A stretch of DNA of 64,000 nucleotides from Sesamum alatum (GCA_034509735.1 JACGWO010000012.1:9174367-9238366), one strand, 5' to 3'. Shown: positions 47,609 through 60,733, numbered from the stretch's first letter. The notes: generated by a model from the sequence alone, not told the origin. Made by a program: numbers and translations.

Positions 47609-49830
47609 TGAAGGACAAGCAGATTCGCCTGAGAGCGCGAGCGGAAGCGAGAAATGGTGTGTAAATTTAAATCTAATTTAAATTAACGCATCCCAAGGGG
47701 TGTACCCTTGGGTGCTCAATCGGGCGTCGATGTAGGATGTGTAAATATTAAAAACGTATATTAAACACATAGGGCATAGATATATATATTAATTCAACCA
47801 AAGCATAATAAAATCGTTACCTTTGATTGTTTAACGTATGCTCCCGGCTACTTGCGTTGTTCCTTCTCCGGAATGCTCATGAAATGCAAACGTATGGATT
47901 CTCCAAAGGTGATCCACACCACACCGGAAGAAATGCACGTTCTCCTTGCTAGAAGAAAACGGGTTTATGAAGGAATCGGTTTAAGAGAATACCACTATGA
48001 ATTAGTATTTTCTTAAACCTACTTTTTTCTTTCTCTTGATTCAAAACCAAGTGAAGAACACAATTGAAAGGGGGGAGGAGAAAACCGAGAGTTAGAGAGG
48101 GAGAGGAGATCCGATTTTCTCTTTTTCTTTTTCCTAGAAAAAGAGGAATAATGAATCACTTATGCTTGGTGTAGTATATTCTAATATATATACATAATTA
48201 ATGTGATTATTGGAATGTGTCTAGGTTTATCCATGGATGTCTAGATTCATTCCAATCAATCGCCATCAATTCTTCAATCAAGCCTACCAAAATTTATGGT
48301 ATGATCAAATCATACCGAAAGGGAAGAGCTTGATTGGAGATGATTTGTCTCTTTCCAAAAGAGATAAGTCAACATACCACCTAGCATGAAACATGGCTGA
48401 TTTTGCTTCCTCCACGGGAGCATCTCTGCCATGTTTAATTAAGGGAAGAAGTCCAACTTCTTCCTATTCCAAAATAGGAATTATTTCTCCTCTCAGGTAA
48501 AACTTAACGGACTGGGTTTTATCGTAATCCAGTTACGACCAACCCAACATTAAATCTAATTTAATGTCCATTGAAATTATTCCCGTTGATCTTTTAATCC
48601 AATTAAAAGATCCAACTTCTCAACATCTCAACTTTCCATATTTAATCGAAAATCTAATTTAGCGATTAAATGAAGACCCGATACAATATCGGCTCGTCCA
48701 TCCAATGGACTTTCCTTTAAGTAATCCAATTACTTATTTATCCTTCGAGATTGACTCCAAGTCGATCTCTCAACCTCCTCGGTGATTTGTGTGTGACCGT
48801 TTAGGTTCACCCTAAGCTAGACTTGGGCCCGTGTCCCACAAGGGCCCGTTACCATGGGTGGCCGTCCAGCAACGGTCCATGGCACTAGAGACTAGGTGAA
48901 TTGGTGTGAACATTTAGGCGTCGATTCCGTACGGGTACGATCCTTCTGTCTACCATCTCCCGACCTTAGTTTAGGGTATGGAATTGGGCGTCGGTTCCCA
49001 TCCTTGACTAGGCATCTATGCTTAATAATCGAGACCACATATGCTTCATTGCGTCGACACAGGAAACCATTCCCTGTTCAACCAACCACTGTAGCCACAG
49101 CTTTAAACAACATGAATATGTCTTCGAGTGCATAGGAGATACCTCTGTCACATACTGACAGGGGACGTATCCTCTTCTTGGAATCCGCCGTCCTCGCTAC
49201 ACATTCCGACTGCACTGGACAAGGCTTATGATGATCATCTTACAGAATGATCAGCTCTCGCCAGATCCAAGATACAGTTGTCCTGTGCACGCAACTGCCA
49301 TGATTCCTCAAGTCTGAGGATTACTCCCGTACTATCGGAACCGGGAAAATCCAATCATACCGACTAAACCTCCAAGGCTTCCATATGATGACCCCGCGAG
49401 CCAGTCCAATCGACTCAACCTCAGTCGACCAACCCATCAAGACGTGTAGGCATCCCACGCTTATCACCGATGAAACACGACACTCATCCAATGAACACGA
49501 CTCTTGACGCAAGTCTCAATAGGACTCTCGATGCCATGTCTCGAGGTCCTCGACTTGGAACGTTTCAGACCCAACTCTTAATCAGTTGGTTTCATGACCA
49601 CCATCTAATGCGTGGCCCAACTGCACGAGTTGTTATCCATGGTCTGTGGGCTTTGTTGCAATATAAGTTAAACACCGTTTTAACAAATGTGAAATGAGCG
49701 CAACAAAGTAAGCACCAGAAGTGACGAATACTCATTTTATTCATCACATAATAATATTACATTTACATCATGTTGTATAATAGGTTACAAATCGCCAAAC
49801 CTATTGGCTTTCTGGTCACCTATTCTAACA
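47609..49830 (-). repeat. 5' LTR of C
   Basis: A 2222-bp LTR, sense TGTTAGAATAGGTGACC to CCTTCA, ending next to target copy TCTTT. Core block 48851-48900. The likely TATA region is the TATATATA at about 48185-48192. Visibly diverged from the 3' LTR, so C is older than B and D. Confidence 0.93.
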
Positions 49831-50267
49831 TCTTTGTTGCTTCATTGATCTAGGATCAATTGAAGAATAACGTAAGATCAAGAAGGAACACTAATTTGAT
49901 AGTGGAATCCCTTCTTTGATTTCATCCTCTAGATCCATTTTTCTCTAGCAAGAAAAACGAGATCTCTCCTGGTGTGGTGTGGACTATGTTAGACGGTCTC
50001 TATGTTGGGACCTCACGTGGATGAACGTCGGAGGAATCAACGCCTGTAGCCGATCGAAATAGAAAATCGAGAATGGTATTCCGATTTACATTTATTCCAT
50101 AGCCATGAATGCTTGTTTATTTTATATGTTATATTCTGAGTTTATACACCAATAGCCCGGGAACATTCAAGGGTACACCCCTTGAAAATGATTTAAATTC
50201 TTTTATTCCGCACTTTTTATCTCCACCGCGCTTCCTCCGCGTTCCCGGGCCGATCCGCTTTCCTTCA

Positions 50268-52000
50268 ATACTATGTTGATGAATGTAGTAAGAATTCATC
50301 ATTGGCATAGATGAGTTTGTTGTGCTTAATGCTAGCATTGAATGTCGTTTTGATGTCACAACAAACGCCCACAGACCGGATGTATGAATCCAAGAAGTTA
50401 GACCGCGCATGGGTTGGCGGTCATGGAACCAACTTCTGTAGATAGGTCTGAAACACTCCAAGTCGAGGACCTCAAGATTTGGCATCGAGGGTCCTATAGA
50501 GACTTGTACTAAGGATTGCATTCATTGGATAAGTACCGTGTTTTATCGGTGACAAACGTTGGACGTCTATGCAATATTAGTGGGTTAGTTGACAAAGGTG
50601 TCGACTGACTGAGGTGACTCGTGGGAATCGTCATATGGAAGCCACACAGGCTTGGTCGGTATGACTTGTATTCCCGGTTCCGATAGTACGGGATTAGTCC
50701 TCAGACTTGAGGAATCACGGCAGTCGCTCACATACAAAGGTTGTATCTTGGATCTGGCGAGAGGTGACCGTGTCTGACATGGCCATCATAAGCCTTATTC
50801 AGTGCAATCGGAGTATGTGAGGACGGTGGATCCCAAGATAGGATATGTCCCCTGTCAAAGAATATGACAGCGAGATCGCCTATGCGCTCTAAGATGGTTT
50901 AGACTCTCAAAGTTTATAGCCATAGCTCCTGATTGAGTGGGAAAGGATTTCCTATGTCAATCTTAGGGTTAAACCCTATCTCGATTATTAAGCATAAACT
51001 CCTAGTCAAGGATGAGAACCGACACCCAATTCCATGCCCTAGACTAAGGCCGGGAGATAGGCGACAGTAGGACCGTACCTGTATGTAACAAGCGACGGTA
51101 AGATCGTACCTGTATGTAACTCAGAGCCTAAACGTTCACACCACATATTCACCTAGTCTCCAGTGCCATGGACCGTTTCTAGACGGCCACCCATGGTGAC
51201 AGACTACTTTGGTTATGAGATAACAAGAAGTAGGTCCAAGTCTAGATGAAGGTGAACCTAAAGAGTCATACCCGCTACACCATACGTGAAGGGAGTTAAT
51301 TTGGAAATAATTCCCCGGGAAGGTTTAATTTAATAGAATTAAAATATACTTCTTGGAGATTCAAGCCTCGATGGACTAGTTGGACTAATCGGGCTTGAGT
51401 TCATAAATTAGATTTATGGATTTTATAAAGCATGGGCTTCCCATTGGACCATGGGACTATTTAATTTAAAATTAAATAGGGCCATTCCATGAATTAATTA
51501 ATGGGCTTGGTATATTGAATAGGATTTAATATAAAGTCCATGGGACTATTTAATTTAGAATTAAATAGGCTTATTCCATAAACCCTATCAAAATGGATGG
51601 ACGAGATTTGATCTAGAGATTGATGAGATGAAGGGGCATGATTAATTTGACTTAATCAAAGCCTAATTTGACTAGGATTTTACTAGGTCAAAATCCTAGT
51701 CAAGTGTGCCTCTTTAGAAGACGTTGAGTAGGAATAGGAAAAATATTTCCTATAAATACTCAAAAACACACACACACACACACCTACTAATCTCTACACT
51801 TTCATCTCACATCTCTCTCTCTCTAAAATTGTCCACCTCTCTTCATATTCTCTCCAAGATTTTACCTTGTTCTTCTTGATTTATTCAAGGTAGAATATAA
51901 GAGACGTCGATAGCGTTAATTGATAGCGTGTATCGATGTCTCTTCTCCCCAAATGATGTCTTGCTATCACAGGACTTCATTGCTTTCCGGTGTAGCGTGT
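50268..52000 (+). repeat. 5' LTR of F, main part
   Basis: Continuation of F's LTR after E, collinear with K from about 3606 to 5204. It carries the core block (51150-51198) and two 31-bp tandem units (51061-51091, 51092-51122). It stops at the sequence TGTAGCGTG, where K continues for another 320 bp, so the U5 end is deleted. Confidence 0.85.
51646..51758 (+). promoter_or_regulatory. LTR promoter of F: W-box cluster and TATA box
   Basis: TTGAC/GTCAA cores at 51646-51703, TATAAATA at 51751-51758, then a (CA)n run and CT-rich sequence. Confidence 0.55.
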
Positions 52001-53826
52001 TTTAATTTACGTTTGAAGCATGTTTAGCGTAGATCTTGATTGGCGTTTAATTTTGCATGGGATTTTGGATCTTGGATTTCTTGAATGTGTATATACATGT
52101 TCTTGGGTTAAATGTATCTTGTGGTTCCGAAAATTGCATGAGAAAATCAAAAAAAGGTGAAAAAGGGCGAACCGACAGCAGCAACATGCTAGCCGCACAC
52201 ACAAGGGTGCGGCCGGGCGCGCGTGCAGGCAGGGGCCTATGCGCAGTACGCTTGGCTGGGTCGACAGTGTCGTATTCCGTTTTCTCCCGTTTTTGGGCTT
52301 GTTTTTCAAAACTGTTTTTTCTAAATTATTTTTATGATATTTTCTGTGTTTTTCTGAACCCCTTGACTTGGAATGTTTATTTTTTAGATTTAAAATTTTC
52401 TAAAATAAATATTGCTTTGTTGAAGAGGAAAGGGTTTCCTAACAAGATTTAATTCTTGCAATGGTTGCACCAATGATCAAAATTCAAGTGTAAAATTTCG
52501 CATTACTTTCTACGTTTTATGATGTTGGACTTTATGGTTATTTTATAGCATGAGCATGTGTAGATTTTGACATGTATTAATATTGCACAAATGTTGGATT
52601 TTGGGATTCTTTAAAATATGGATATATTCTTGAATTGATGATTTTTGTGTTTTTAGAAAATTAATTGCAAGAAAACATTCAAACATGAAAAACGGTGGCG
52701 ATCGGCAGGGAGGCCGCGAAGCAGGCAGCAGGTGCGCACAGGCATGCGCGCTGCACCTACGTGCAGGCGTTGCTGCGCAGCAGCTGCACGAGGACAGCGC
52801 CTGTGCAGGTTGCGCGCGCTTGGCTGACCGTGCTGGACCATTTTTTGATATGTCATTGTTTTCGTCCATTTTCAAAAAATCTAATTTTTCTGTATTATTC
52901 TGGGATTTTTTCTGAACTAATTAACTTGAGGCATTTTAATTTTGGTTGAGATTTTATATTTCATAAAATTAATACTGCCTTGTTAATTATGGAAAAGGAT
53001 TTTCCAATAAAAATCCTTGTGCATAGGTTGCACCATTATCCAATGTTTGTTGTGAATATTTTGCATGTAATTTTTGCATTTATTTTATGGTATGGGATAT
53101 CATGGATATTTAAATAGCATGTTATACGTGATATATGTATTTATGCTATTTGCGTTAATTGGAGTGACAAAGGATGATCACAAAGCCCCTAGACCGCATG
53201 TATGGTTTATTTATATTTATTTGTTGGGTTGTGGCCTGTGTGCATCTTTACATCTTCTTACCTCTCTCATTTTTACTTTGGAATAATAAGGCTTTCTCTC
53301 TCTTTCCTACTGTACTCCCCCCAACTGCTGATTGGGGTTTACTATTTTATAATGTAATGAGAGTAGAATTAGTGTTGAGGTTTTATTTTTTGTAAATAAA
53401 AACTACAAGAGAAGACAAGCCCAAGGCGTAGGAGGCCCATGAAGGAGGCCATGGGGTGGCCCACGGAGGATCCATGGAGAAGAGGCCCGGTGTAGGCCCA
53501 CGATGGAGAGCCCAAGAAGATGAAGAGGACTTACAAGGCCCATTGCATGTAATGGACTATTAAAATCTTGTAATAGCATAGGGCCTACCCTTAGATTGAC
53601 CATAGATCCACTGCGGGCTCAGTGGGTCGCATAGGTTTGGGCTTGTGATCATCCTATAGAGGTGTGCTAGACTTTATTTTGCATGTCATGCGTTTTATAT
53701 GCTTATGAGTATTTTATATGCTTTCTGTATGTTTACATTTATGCTTAGAAAATTTCTGCTATAACGCATGCAAAATACTTAATATGTGATGAGGTCTCGT
53801 TCTATGAAAACTCTCAACTTGGTTGG
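52001..53826 (+). other. 5' leader of F, with an internal tandem duplication
   Basis: Plus-strand leader collinear with B's from about 53170 on ('gatcacaaagcccctagaccgcatgtatgg'). Upstream, two diverged units of about 500 bp (roughly 52050-52555 and 52556-53060) repeat the same order: a 'tttgggattytt'-like start, a GC-rich patch (52195-52265; 52700-52830), a T-rich stretch, 'ggttttcc/ggatttcc' and 'ggttgcacca'. The hairpin is at 53605-53628. No gene is supported. Confidence 0.65.
53605..53628 (+). promoter_or_regulatory. Conserved leader hairpin (F copy)
   Basis: GATCCACTG, loop CGGGCT, CAGTGGGTC: nine pairs with one G-U wobble. Confidence 0.65.
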
Positions 53827-56052
53827 TGAAGGACAAACGGATCCGCCCGGGAGCGCGAGCGGAAGCGAAAAAGCGAGAAAGTGCGTAAATTTAAATCAAA
53901 TTCAAAAATACGCGAATCCCAAGGGGTGTACCCTTGGGTGCTCAACCGGGCGTTCGATGTAGGATGTATAAATATTAAAACATACATTTAACCACATAGG
54001 GCATAGATATACAAATGAAATCAATCAAAGCGTAATAAACCGTTACCTTTGATTGTTTAGCGTATGCTCCCGGCTACTTGCGTTGTTCCTTCTCCGGAAT
54101 GCTCACGAAATCCAAACGTATGGATTCTCTAAAGGTGATCCACACCACACCGGAAGAAACACACGTTCTTCTTGCTAAAAAAGAACGGGTTTAGAAGGAA
54201 TCGGTTTAAGAGAAGAACACTATGAATTAGTGTTCTCTTAAACTTACTTTGTTCTTCTTCTTGATTCAAAATCAAGTGAAGAACACAAGTGTGAGAGAGG
54301 GAGGGAGCACGAAATTTTGAGAGAGAGGAGAGGATTTTTGTCTTCTCTTTTTCCTAGAAAAAGATGAATAATGAATCACTTATGCTTGGTGTTGTATATT
54401 CTAATATATATACATAATTAATGTGATTATTGGAATGTGTCTAGGTTCATCCAAGGATGTCTAGATTCATTCCAATCAATCACCATCAATTCTTCAATCA
54501 AGCCTACCAAAATTTATGGTATGATCAAATCATACCAAAAGGGAAGAGCTTGATTGGAGTTGATTTGTCTCTTTCCAAAAGAGATAAGTCAACATACCAC
54601 CTAGCATGAAACATGGCTGATTTTGCTTCTCCAAGGGAGCATGTCGGCCATGTTTGATTAAGGAAAGAAGTCCAACTTCTTCCCATTCCAAATTAGGAAT
54701 TATTTTTCCTCTCGGGTATAATTTAAAGGATCGGGTTTTATCGTAATCCAATTGCGACGAACCCAATATTAAATCCAATTTAATGTCCACTTAAATTATT
54801 CCCGTTGATCTTTTAATCTAATTAAAAGATCCAACGTCTCATCATCTCAACTTTCCATATTTAATCGAAAATCCAATTTACCGATTAAATGAAAGCCCGA
54901 TACAATATCGGCCCGTTCATCCAATGGACTTTCCCTTAAGTAATCCAATTACTTATTTTATCCTTCGAAATTGACTCCAAGTCGATCTCTCAACCTCCTC
55001 GGTGATTTGTGTGTGACCCTTTAGGTTCACCCTCAGCTAGACTTGGGCCCGTGTCCCACAAGGGCCCGTTACCATGGGTGGCCGTCTAGCAACGGTCCAT
55101 GGCACTAGAGACTAGGTGAATTGGCGTGAACATTTAGGCGCCGATTCCGTACGGGTACGATCCTTCCGTCTACCGTCTCCCGGCCTTAGTCTAGGGTATG
55201 GAATTGGGCGTCGGTTCCCATCCTTGACTAGGCATCTATGCTTAATACTCGAGACCACGTATGCTTCATTGCGTCGACACAGGAAACCATTCCCTGTTCG
55301 ACCAACCACTCTGGCCACAGCTTCAAACAGCATGAACGTGTCTCCGAGTGCATAGGAGATACCTCTGTCACATACTGACAGGGGACGGATCCTCTTCTTG
55401 GAATCCGCCGTCCTCGCTACACATTCCGACTGCACTGAACAAGGCTTATGATGATCATCTTATAGAATGATCAGCTCTCGCCAGATCCATGATACAGTTG
55501 TCCTGTGCACGCGACTGCCATGATTCCTCAAGTCTGAGGATTACTCCCGTACTATCGGAACCGCGGAAAACCAATCATACCGACCAAGCCTCCAAGGCTT
55601 CCATATGATGATCCCCACGAGTCAGTCCAGTCGGCTCGACCCCAGTCGACCAATCCATCAAGATCGTGAAGGCGTCCCACGCCTGTCGCCGATGAAACAC
55701 GGCACTCATCCAATGAACACGACTCTTGACGCAAGTCTCAATAGGACTCTCGATGCCCTGTCTCGAGGTACTCGACTTGGAACGTTTCAGACCCAACTCT
55801 TAATCAGTTGGTTTCATGACCACCATCCAATGCGTGGCCCAACTGCACGAGTTGTTATCCATGGTCTGTGGGCTTTGTTGCGATATAAGTTAAACACCAT
55901 TTTAACAAATGTAAGATGAGCGCAACAAAGAAGGTACCATTGGTGACGAATACTCATCTTATTCATCACATAATAATATTACATTTACATCAAGTTGTCA
56001 GATAGGTTGCAAATCGTCAAACCTATTGGCTTTCTGGTCACCTATTCTAACA
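53827..56052 (-). repeat. 3' LTR of D
   Basis: A 2226-bp LTR from TGAAGGACAAACGG to TCTAACA, followed by the polypurine tract complement (56055-56062). Core block 55071-55120. Antisense frames 55116-55355 and 55605-55919 recur in other LTRs of this family. Confidence 0.95.
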
Positions 56053-56066
56053 ATCTCCCACTTGAT

Positions 56067-59000
56067 CTAAAGCCAATCACCCATTGTTCTCAAACCTCTT
56101 ATTCAGATGGTGAGTGTGGGCAACCTGCGACATGGGCTTAGCAAGTGGATCTGCTATGTTTTCTGCGGAGCTGACTCGGTCCAACCGAACGTCACTCGTG
56201 CTATCCATCTTTCTAAGCAAATGGTAGCGTCTAAGAATATGCTTGGATCGTGATGAGATCTCGGTTCCTTTGCTAGCGCTATTGCCCCGTTGTTATCATA
56301 AAAGATAATTACAGGCTTAGCAATGCTAGGTACTACATCCAACCCTTGGATGTAGCTCATCAACCAAACCACTCCTTAGCAGCTTCCAAAGCCGCAATGT
56401 ATTCAAAACTCTATGGTGGAGTCCGTCGTGGTAGCCTACTTGGAACTCTTCCAAGTAACCACGCCACCATTTAGTGTAAATACAAAACCATACTGAGACT
56501 TGGCATCATCGTCATCCGACTGGAAGCTAGCGTCGCTATAGCCTAGCCTTCCAGTATCAACTCTCCACCGCCGTAGTTCAAGAACATGTCCTTAGTCCTT
56601 TTCAGGTACTTTAGGATAGTCTTGACTGCACTCCAGTGTGCCTCCCAGCACACGACTGATATCGACTTGTTACGCTCAAAGCGAAAGCCACATCAGGCCT
56701 AGTGCACTAAACAGCATACTGTATGCTGCCTACGGCTGAAGCATAGGGGATGTCCAACATCCGTTTAAGCTCCTCATCAGTCTTAGGAGACTGCGGATAA
56801 CTTAATTCCATGCCTCATAGGAAGGAATCCTCGTTTTGAGTTCTCCATCTTGAATCTCTTCAAGACTTTCTCAATTTACGAGGACTGGGCCATTCCTAAC
56901 ATCCTTCTAGACCTATCCCTGTAGATCTTGATGCCAAGGATGTAGGATGCCTCGCCCATATCCTTCATGGAGAATTGCGTTGACAACCAAGCTTTAGTGG
57001 TACCCAACATCTTAGCATCATTCCCAATGAGCAAGATGTCATCCACGTAAAGCACCAAAAACGCAACTGAGCTCCCACTGATCTTCTTGTATACACAAGG
57101 ATCGGACTCGTTCTTGGTGAAATCATATCCCCGTATGACTTCATCAAAACGTATGTTCCAGCTTCAGGAAGCTTGTTTGAGGCCATAGATGGACCTTTGG
57201 AGACGGCAGACCTTCTGCTCTTCTCCAATAGTTGTGAAACCCTCCGGCTGATCCATATAGATCTCTTCCTCTACGAAACCGTTGAGGAAAGCCGTTTTCA
57301 CGTCCATCTGCCATATTTCATAGTGATACCATGCTGCTATGGCAAGCAGTATCCGAATGGACTTGGCCATTGCTACGGGCGAGTAGGTTTCCTCAAAATC
57401 GACCCCGGGTCGTTGAGTGTAACCTTTCGCCACAAGCCTGGCTTTGAAGGTTGTAACCTCCCTGTCAGCTCCAAGCTTACGTTTGTAGACCCATTTACAC
57501 CCTACGGGTTTAACCCCTTTGGGTGGATCTACTAGGGTCCAAACCTTGTTTGTGCCCATCGAGTCCATCTCGGATTTCATGGCCTCAAGCCACTTGTCCG
57601 AATCGATGTCCGACATCGCTTCTCCGTATGTCTTTGGATCATTATCCAACTGACCGGTCAGGCCCAGAAATCCATACCTATCAGGTGCATGGGATACTCT
57701 GGCCGACCTACGGAGGACTGGAACAATATCAGTGGGAACCACTGGCTCAGATGTCACTGCCGCCTCATGGGGTACCTCACTTGATTCCTCAAGGAGTACC
57801 TCATCGCGTCGACTATCCGATGGAAAACCTTTTTCCAAGAACACTGCGTTTCGCGAGACAAAAACCTTTTACTCGGAGGGATCATAGAAATAATACCCCG
57901 CAGTTTCTTTCGGATATCCGATGAACCTGCATAAACTAGACCTTGAGTCCAGTTTATCTCCCACTAATCTCTTGACATATGCGGGGCAACCCCACACTTT
58001 CAAGTATTTGTAGGAGGCAGGCTTGCCATGCCATATCTCATATGGCGTCTGGGATACCTTTTTAGATGGCGCCAAGTTCAAAACTTTGGCCGCCGTCTCA
58101 AGAGCGTATCCCCAGAAGCAAAGGGGTAGTTCGGTAAAACTCATCATGGATCGGACCATGTCCAACAAGGTCCGATTCCACCTTTCAGACACACCATTAA
58201 GCTGCGGTGTTCCAGGAGGGGTCCACTGAGAGAGAATCCCATTCTCTTTTAGATAATCAGTAAACTCACCACTCAAATACTCTCCACCTCGGTGCGACCG
58301 AAGGGCTTTGATCTTTCGACCGGTTTGGTTCTCTACTTCAAGTCTGTATTCCTTAAACCTTCCAAAGGCTTCAGACTTGTACCTCATCAGGTAAACATAA
58401 CCATACCGTGAGTGATCATCGGTAAAGGTTATGAAGTACGAGTACCCACCTCTAGCCTGAGTATTTAGTGGACCACAGAGATCTGTATGGATCAAATCCA
58501 ACAGACCACTGGCTAGCGTACTTTTTCCAACAAAGGGTTTCTTGGTCATCTTTCCCTTTAGACAGGATTCGCAGGTCGGTAGGTTTTCCAAATCGTCTAT
58601 TTCTAGACTCTTTGAGTCCACCAACCTTCTTATCCTATCTTTAGAGATATGACCTAACCTCGCATGCCATATCTGTGCGTTATTATGATCATCACGTTTT
58701 CGTTTGTGTTCTGCAGTCATAATCCAATTAGACTGTTGAAGGATGTACAGACCGTTGACCAATGTACCAAGCAAATGAGAAATACCATCTTTGATAATGA
58801 AAAAACCGTTTTTATTGATGGTTAATTCATATCCCTCCTTATCAAGGACCGGGATGGAAACAATGTTTTTAATCATGCTAGGTACATAGAAACAGTCGTT
58901 CAGTACAATCCTAACATGACTACTAATGGCTAACTCTAGTGATCCTACGGCCTCCACAGCAACGGCCTTGCCATCGCCTAGCCTCAGGATCATCTCATCC

Positions 59001-59983
59001 TTGGTTAGCCTTCTGCTTCTTTGCAGTGCCTACAAATCATTGCAGATGTGAGCACCACACCCGGTATCCAATACCCATGAAGCAGAATTAGTAATCATAT
59101 TAACTTCAACCACAAACACACCTGGGTTGGAGAGGAGTTGTGGGCACTCCCTCTTCCAATGCCCTTTCCCTCGGCAATGCATGCAGACATCATTTGCCTT
59201 GGACCGCTGAGAACCACGGGCCTTCCCTTTCCTTTTGCTCGGTCCAACTGGAGCAACAGGGACGCCCGGAGCGTGAGCAGGTGCCACAACCGTCTTCCCT
59301 TTGCCCTTCTTCCTCTTCCAGCATCCGGCCCTCTTGTCATTCGCCTTGGAGGTCGAAGCCTCTCCTATCAATACCGTCGGCGCCGACTTGTGGGTCGTTG
59401 CCTCGTATTGGACCAGCATGTTGATCAACTCATGAATAGACTTCTCAAGTCCGTTCATGTTGTAGTTTACAACAAACGGGTCATAGGATGGAGGAAGCGA
59501 CTGGAGGATCACGTCAATGTACGTGTCATTGTTAAGCACAGCTTTAAGGTCCTCGAGTTTCTCCACTAGGGAGAGCATCTTGACCCCATGACTCTGTACA
59601 GACGCTCCTTCAGCGAGCTTGGTGCCAAAGAATGCTTTTGTGGCGGCATATCTAATATGCCTATCCGGAACCACATAAACCTCGTTCATGCGGAGCATTA
59701 TGGCGGAGACGTTGTCCAGCCTCTCATACTGCTTCTGGATGTCGTTAGACATCGAAGCCAGTATGATACTGCGTACTTTCCGGTTGTCCTCATGCCATTT
59801 CTCAAATGTAAAACGTTCTTCAGGCGTGGACCCCTCCGGTAAGTCGCTCGGTGGCAGCTCGTGCAAGACGTAGCCTTGGTTCTCGAAACCGAGGACAATC
59901 CTCAGGTTTCTCAGCCAGTCCGAGTAGTTCGTTCCGTTGAATTTGTTAGTCTCAAGAATCATGGTTAACGGGTTCTTAGACAT
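56067..59983 (-). pseudogene. gag-pol of element D: intact gag, broken pol
   Basis: Frame from ATG 59983 to TAG 56067-56069. Gag and protease start are open for 317 codons (59030-59983), with the knuckle CMHCRGKGHWKREC and LDTGCGAHICNDL. TAG at 59030-59032 replaces a Gln codon (CAG in B). Pre-integrase and integrase are open at 57869-58993 (HARLGHIS, CESC, HTD, TPQLNGVSE). TAA at 57869-57871 replaces Gln and is shared with C. Reverse transcriptase is open at 57164-57844 until TGA at 57164-57166 replaces the Arg of KQASRSWN. YVDD lies near 57040, with a further TAA near 56876. RNase H carries the three frameshifts seen in C. Three of the stops are C-to-T changes. Confidence 0.92.
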
Positions 59984-60350
59984 ATCTACATTATTAAAAA
60001 TGTAAAGCAGAAATTAGCAGATGATGGTAATATTATTGTTCAAGTTGAAGACTTGGTCTTTTAGTCTTTAACCCTCCCACTATTTATACGAAGTCCGCCA
60101 CTCTCAAGCGGAGTTTCGGGAAATCATTTCCTAGTAGGCTTGGGATCCACAAGCGTAATCTCCATGCCCCGCTTTTACGATTCACATGAAGAAGACCTTG
60201 TGGGAGATATCCAATATCATTCTCATCCAATGAGATTCCCAAGATATTTTGCCTCACCTATTCACATGGTCCCGAGGACTCCAAGCGAACCATGTTACTC
60301 AGTGTTGGCCCTGACCCATCAACCAAATCATGCCTCAAACTGTTGCCCCC

Positions 60351-60440
60351 CACGACTCGTGAGACAGGAAAACAGCGAGCGCAGTCTTTTTGTTCACAAC
60401 AATAGTGCAGTCTTTTTGTCCAAGTATGCCACGACTCGTG
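60351..60440 (-). promoter_or_regulatory. Paired 11-bp palindromes in D leader
   Basis: CACGACTCGTG at 60351-60361 and 60430-60440, 79 bp apart, as in A and B. Confidence 0.6.
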
Positions 60441-60709
60441 AGACCACACTTAGGTAGTGGTAGCTTCCTCACCACATTGTTGTGGATGGAAGGCTCGAAC
60501 AGACCAAAATTCCATTTTGATCCAAGTTCGTTTTGGGCCTAATATTTAATTTGGTCCAACCAAATGAGAGTTTGTGTATGACCGAGACCTCATCACATTA
60601 TTGTGTTTTAGCATGCATAAATATCCAATATTTAAAGCGATAAATAAATACGCCGCATGCAGAAAACATAACATACCCCTGTTAGGATGATCACAAGCCC
60701 AACCTATGC

Positions 60710-60733
60710 GACCCACTGAGCCCGCAGTGAGTC
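60710..60733 (-). promoter_or_regulatory. Conserved leader hairpin (D copy)
   Basis: Sense GACTCACTG, loop CGGGCT, CAGTGGGTC: nine pairs with one U-G wobble. Both arms differ from A and B, yet pairing is kept. Confidence 0.65.

Larger units (their letters stand above)
30276..49830 (-). mobile_element. Element C: Ty1/copia element, defective, interrupted by B
   Basis: Complete minus-strand element with perfect target duplication TCTTT (30271-30275 and 49831-49835). The 3' LTR is 30276-31868 plus 42471-43092 (2215 bp, split by B). The 5' LTR is 47609-49830 (2222 bp). It inserted into solo LTR E. With B removed C is about 8.95 kb, shorter than D because of two deletions in gag-protease. It shares family and several coding lesions with D. 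Confidence 0.93.
28932..50267 (+). mobile_element. Solo LTR E, interrupted by element C
   Basis: LTR in plus orientation from TGTTAGAATAAGTGACC (28932) to CCTTCA (50267). With C and one target copy removed (30276-49835) it is 1776 bp. The target duplication is AATAT (28927-28931) against AATAC (50268-50272), one mismatch. The flanks join into F's LTR exactly as in K ('caagtaatat' then 'tatgttgatgaatg'). There is no interior. E resembles the C/D LTR family in reverse orientation (30000-30240 pairs with about 30830-31090). Its core block is at 29850-29898. The right part (49836-50267) is the R/U5 end and has no gene. Confidence 0.88.
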
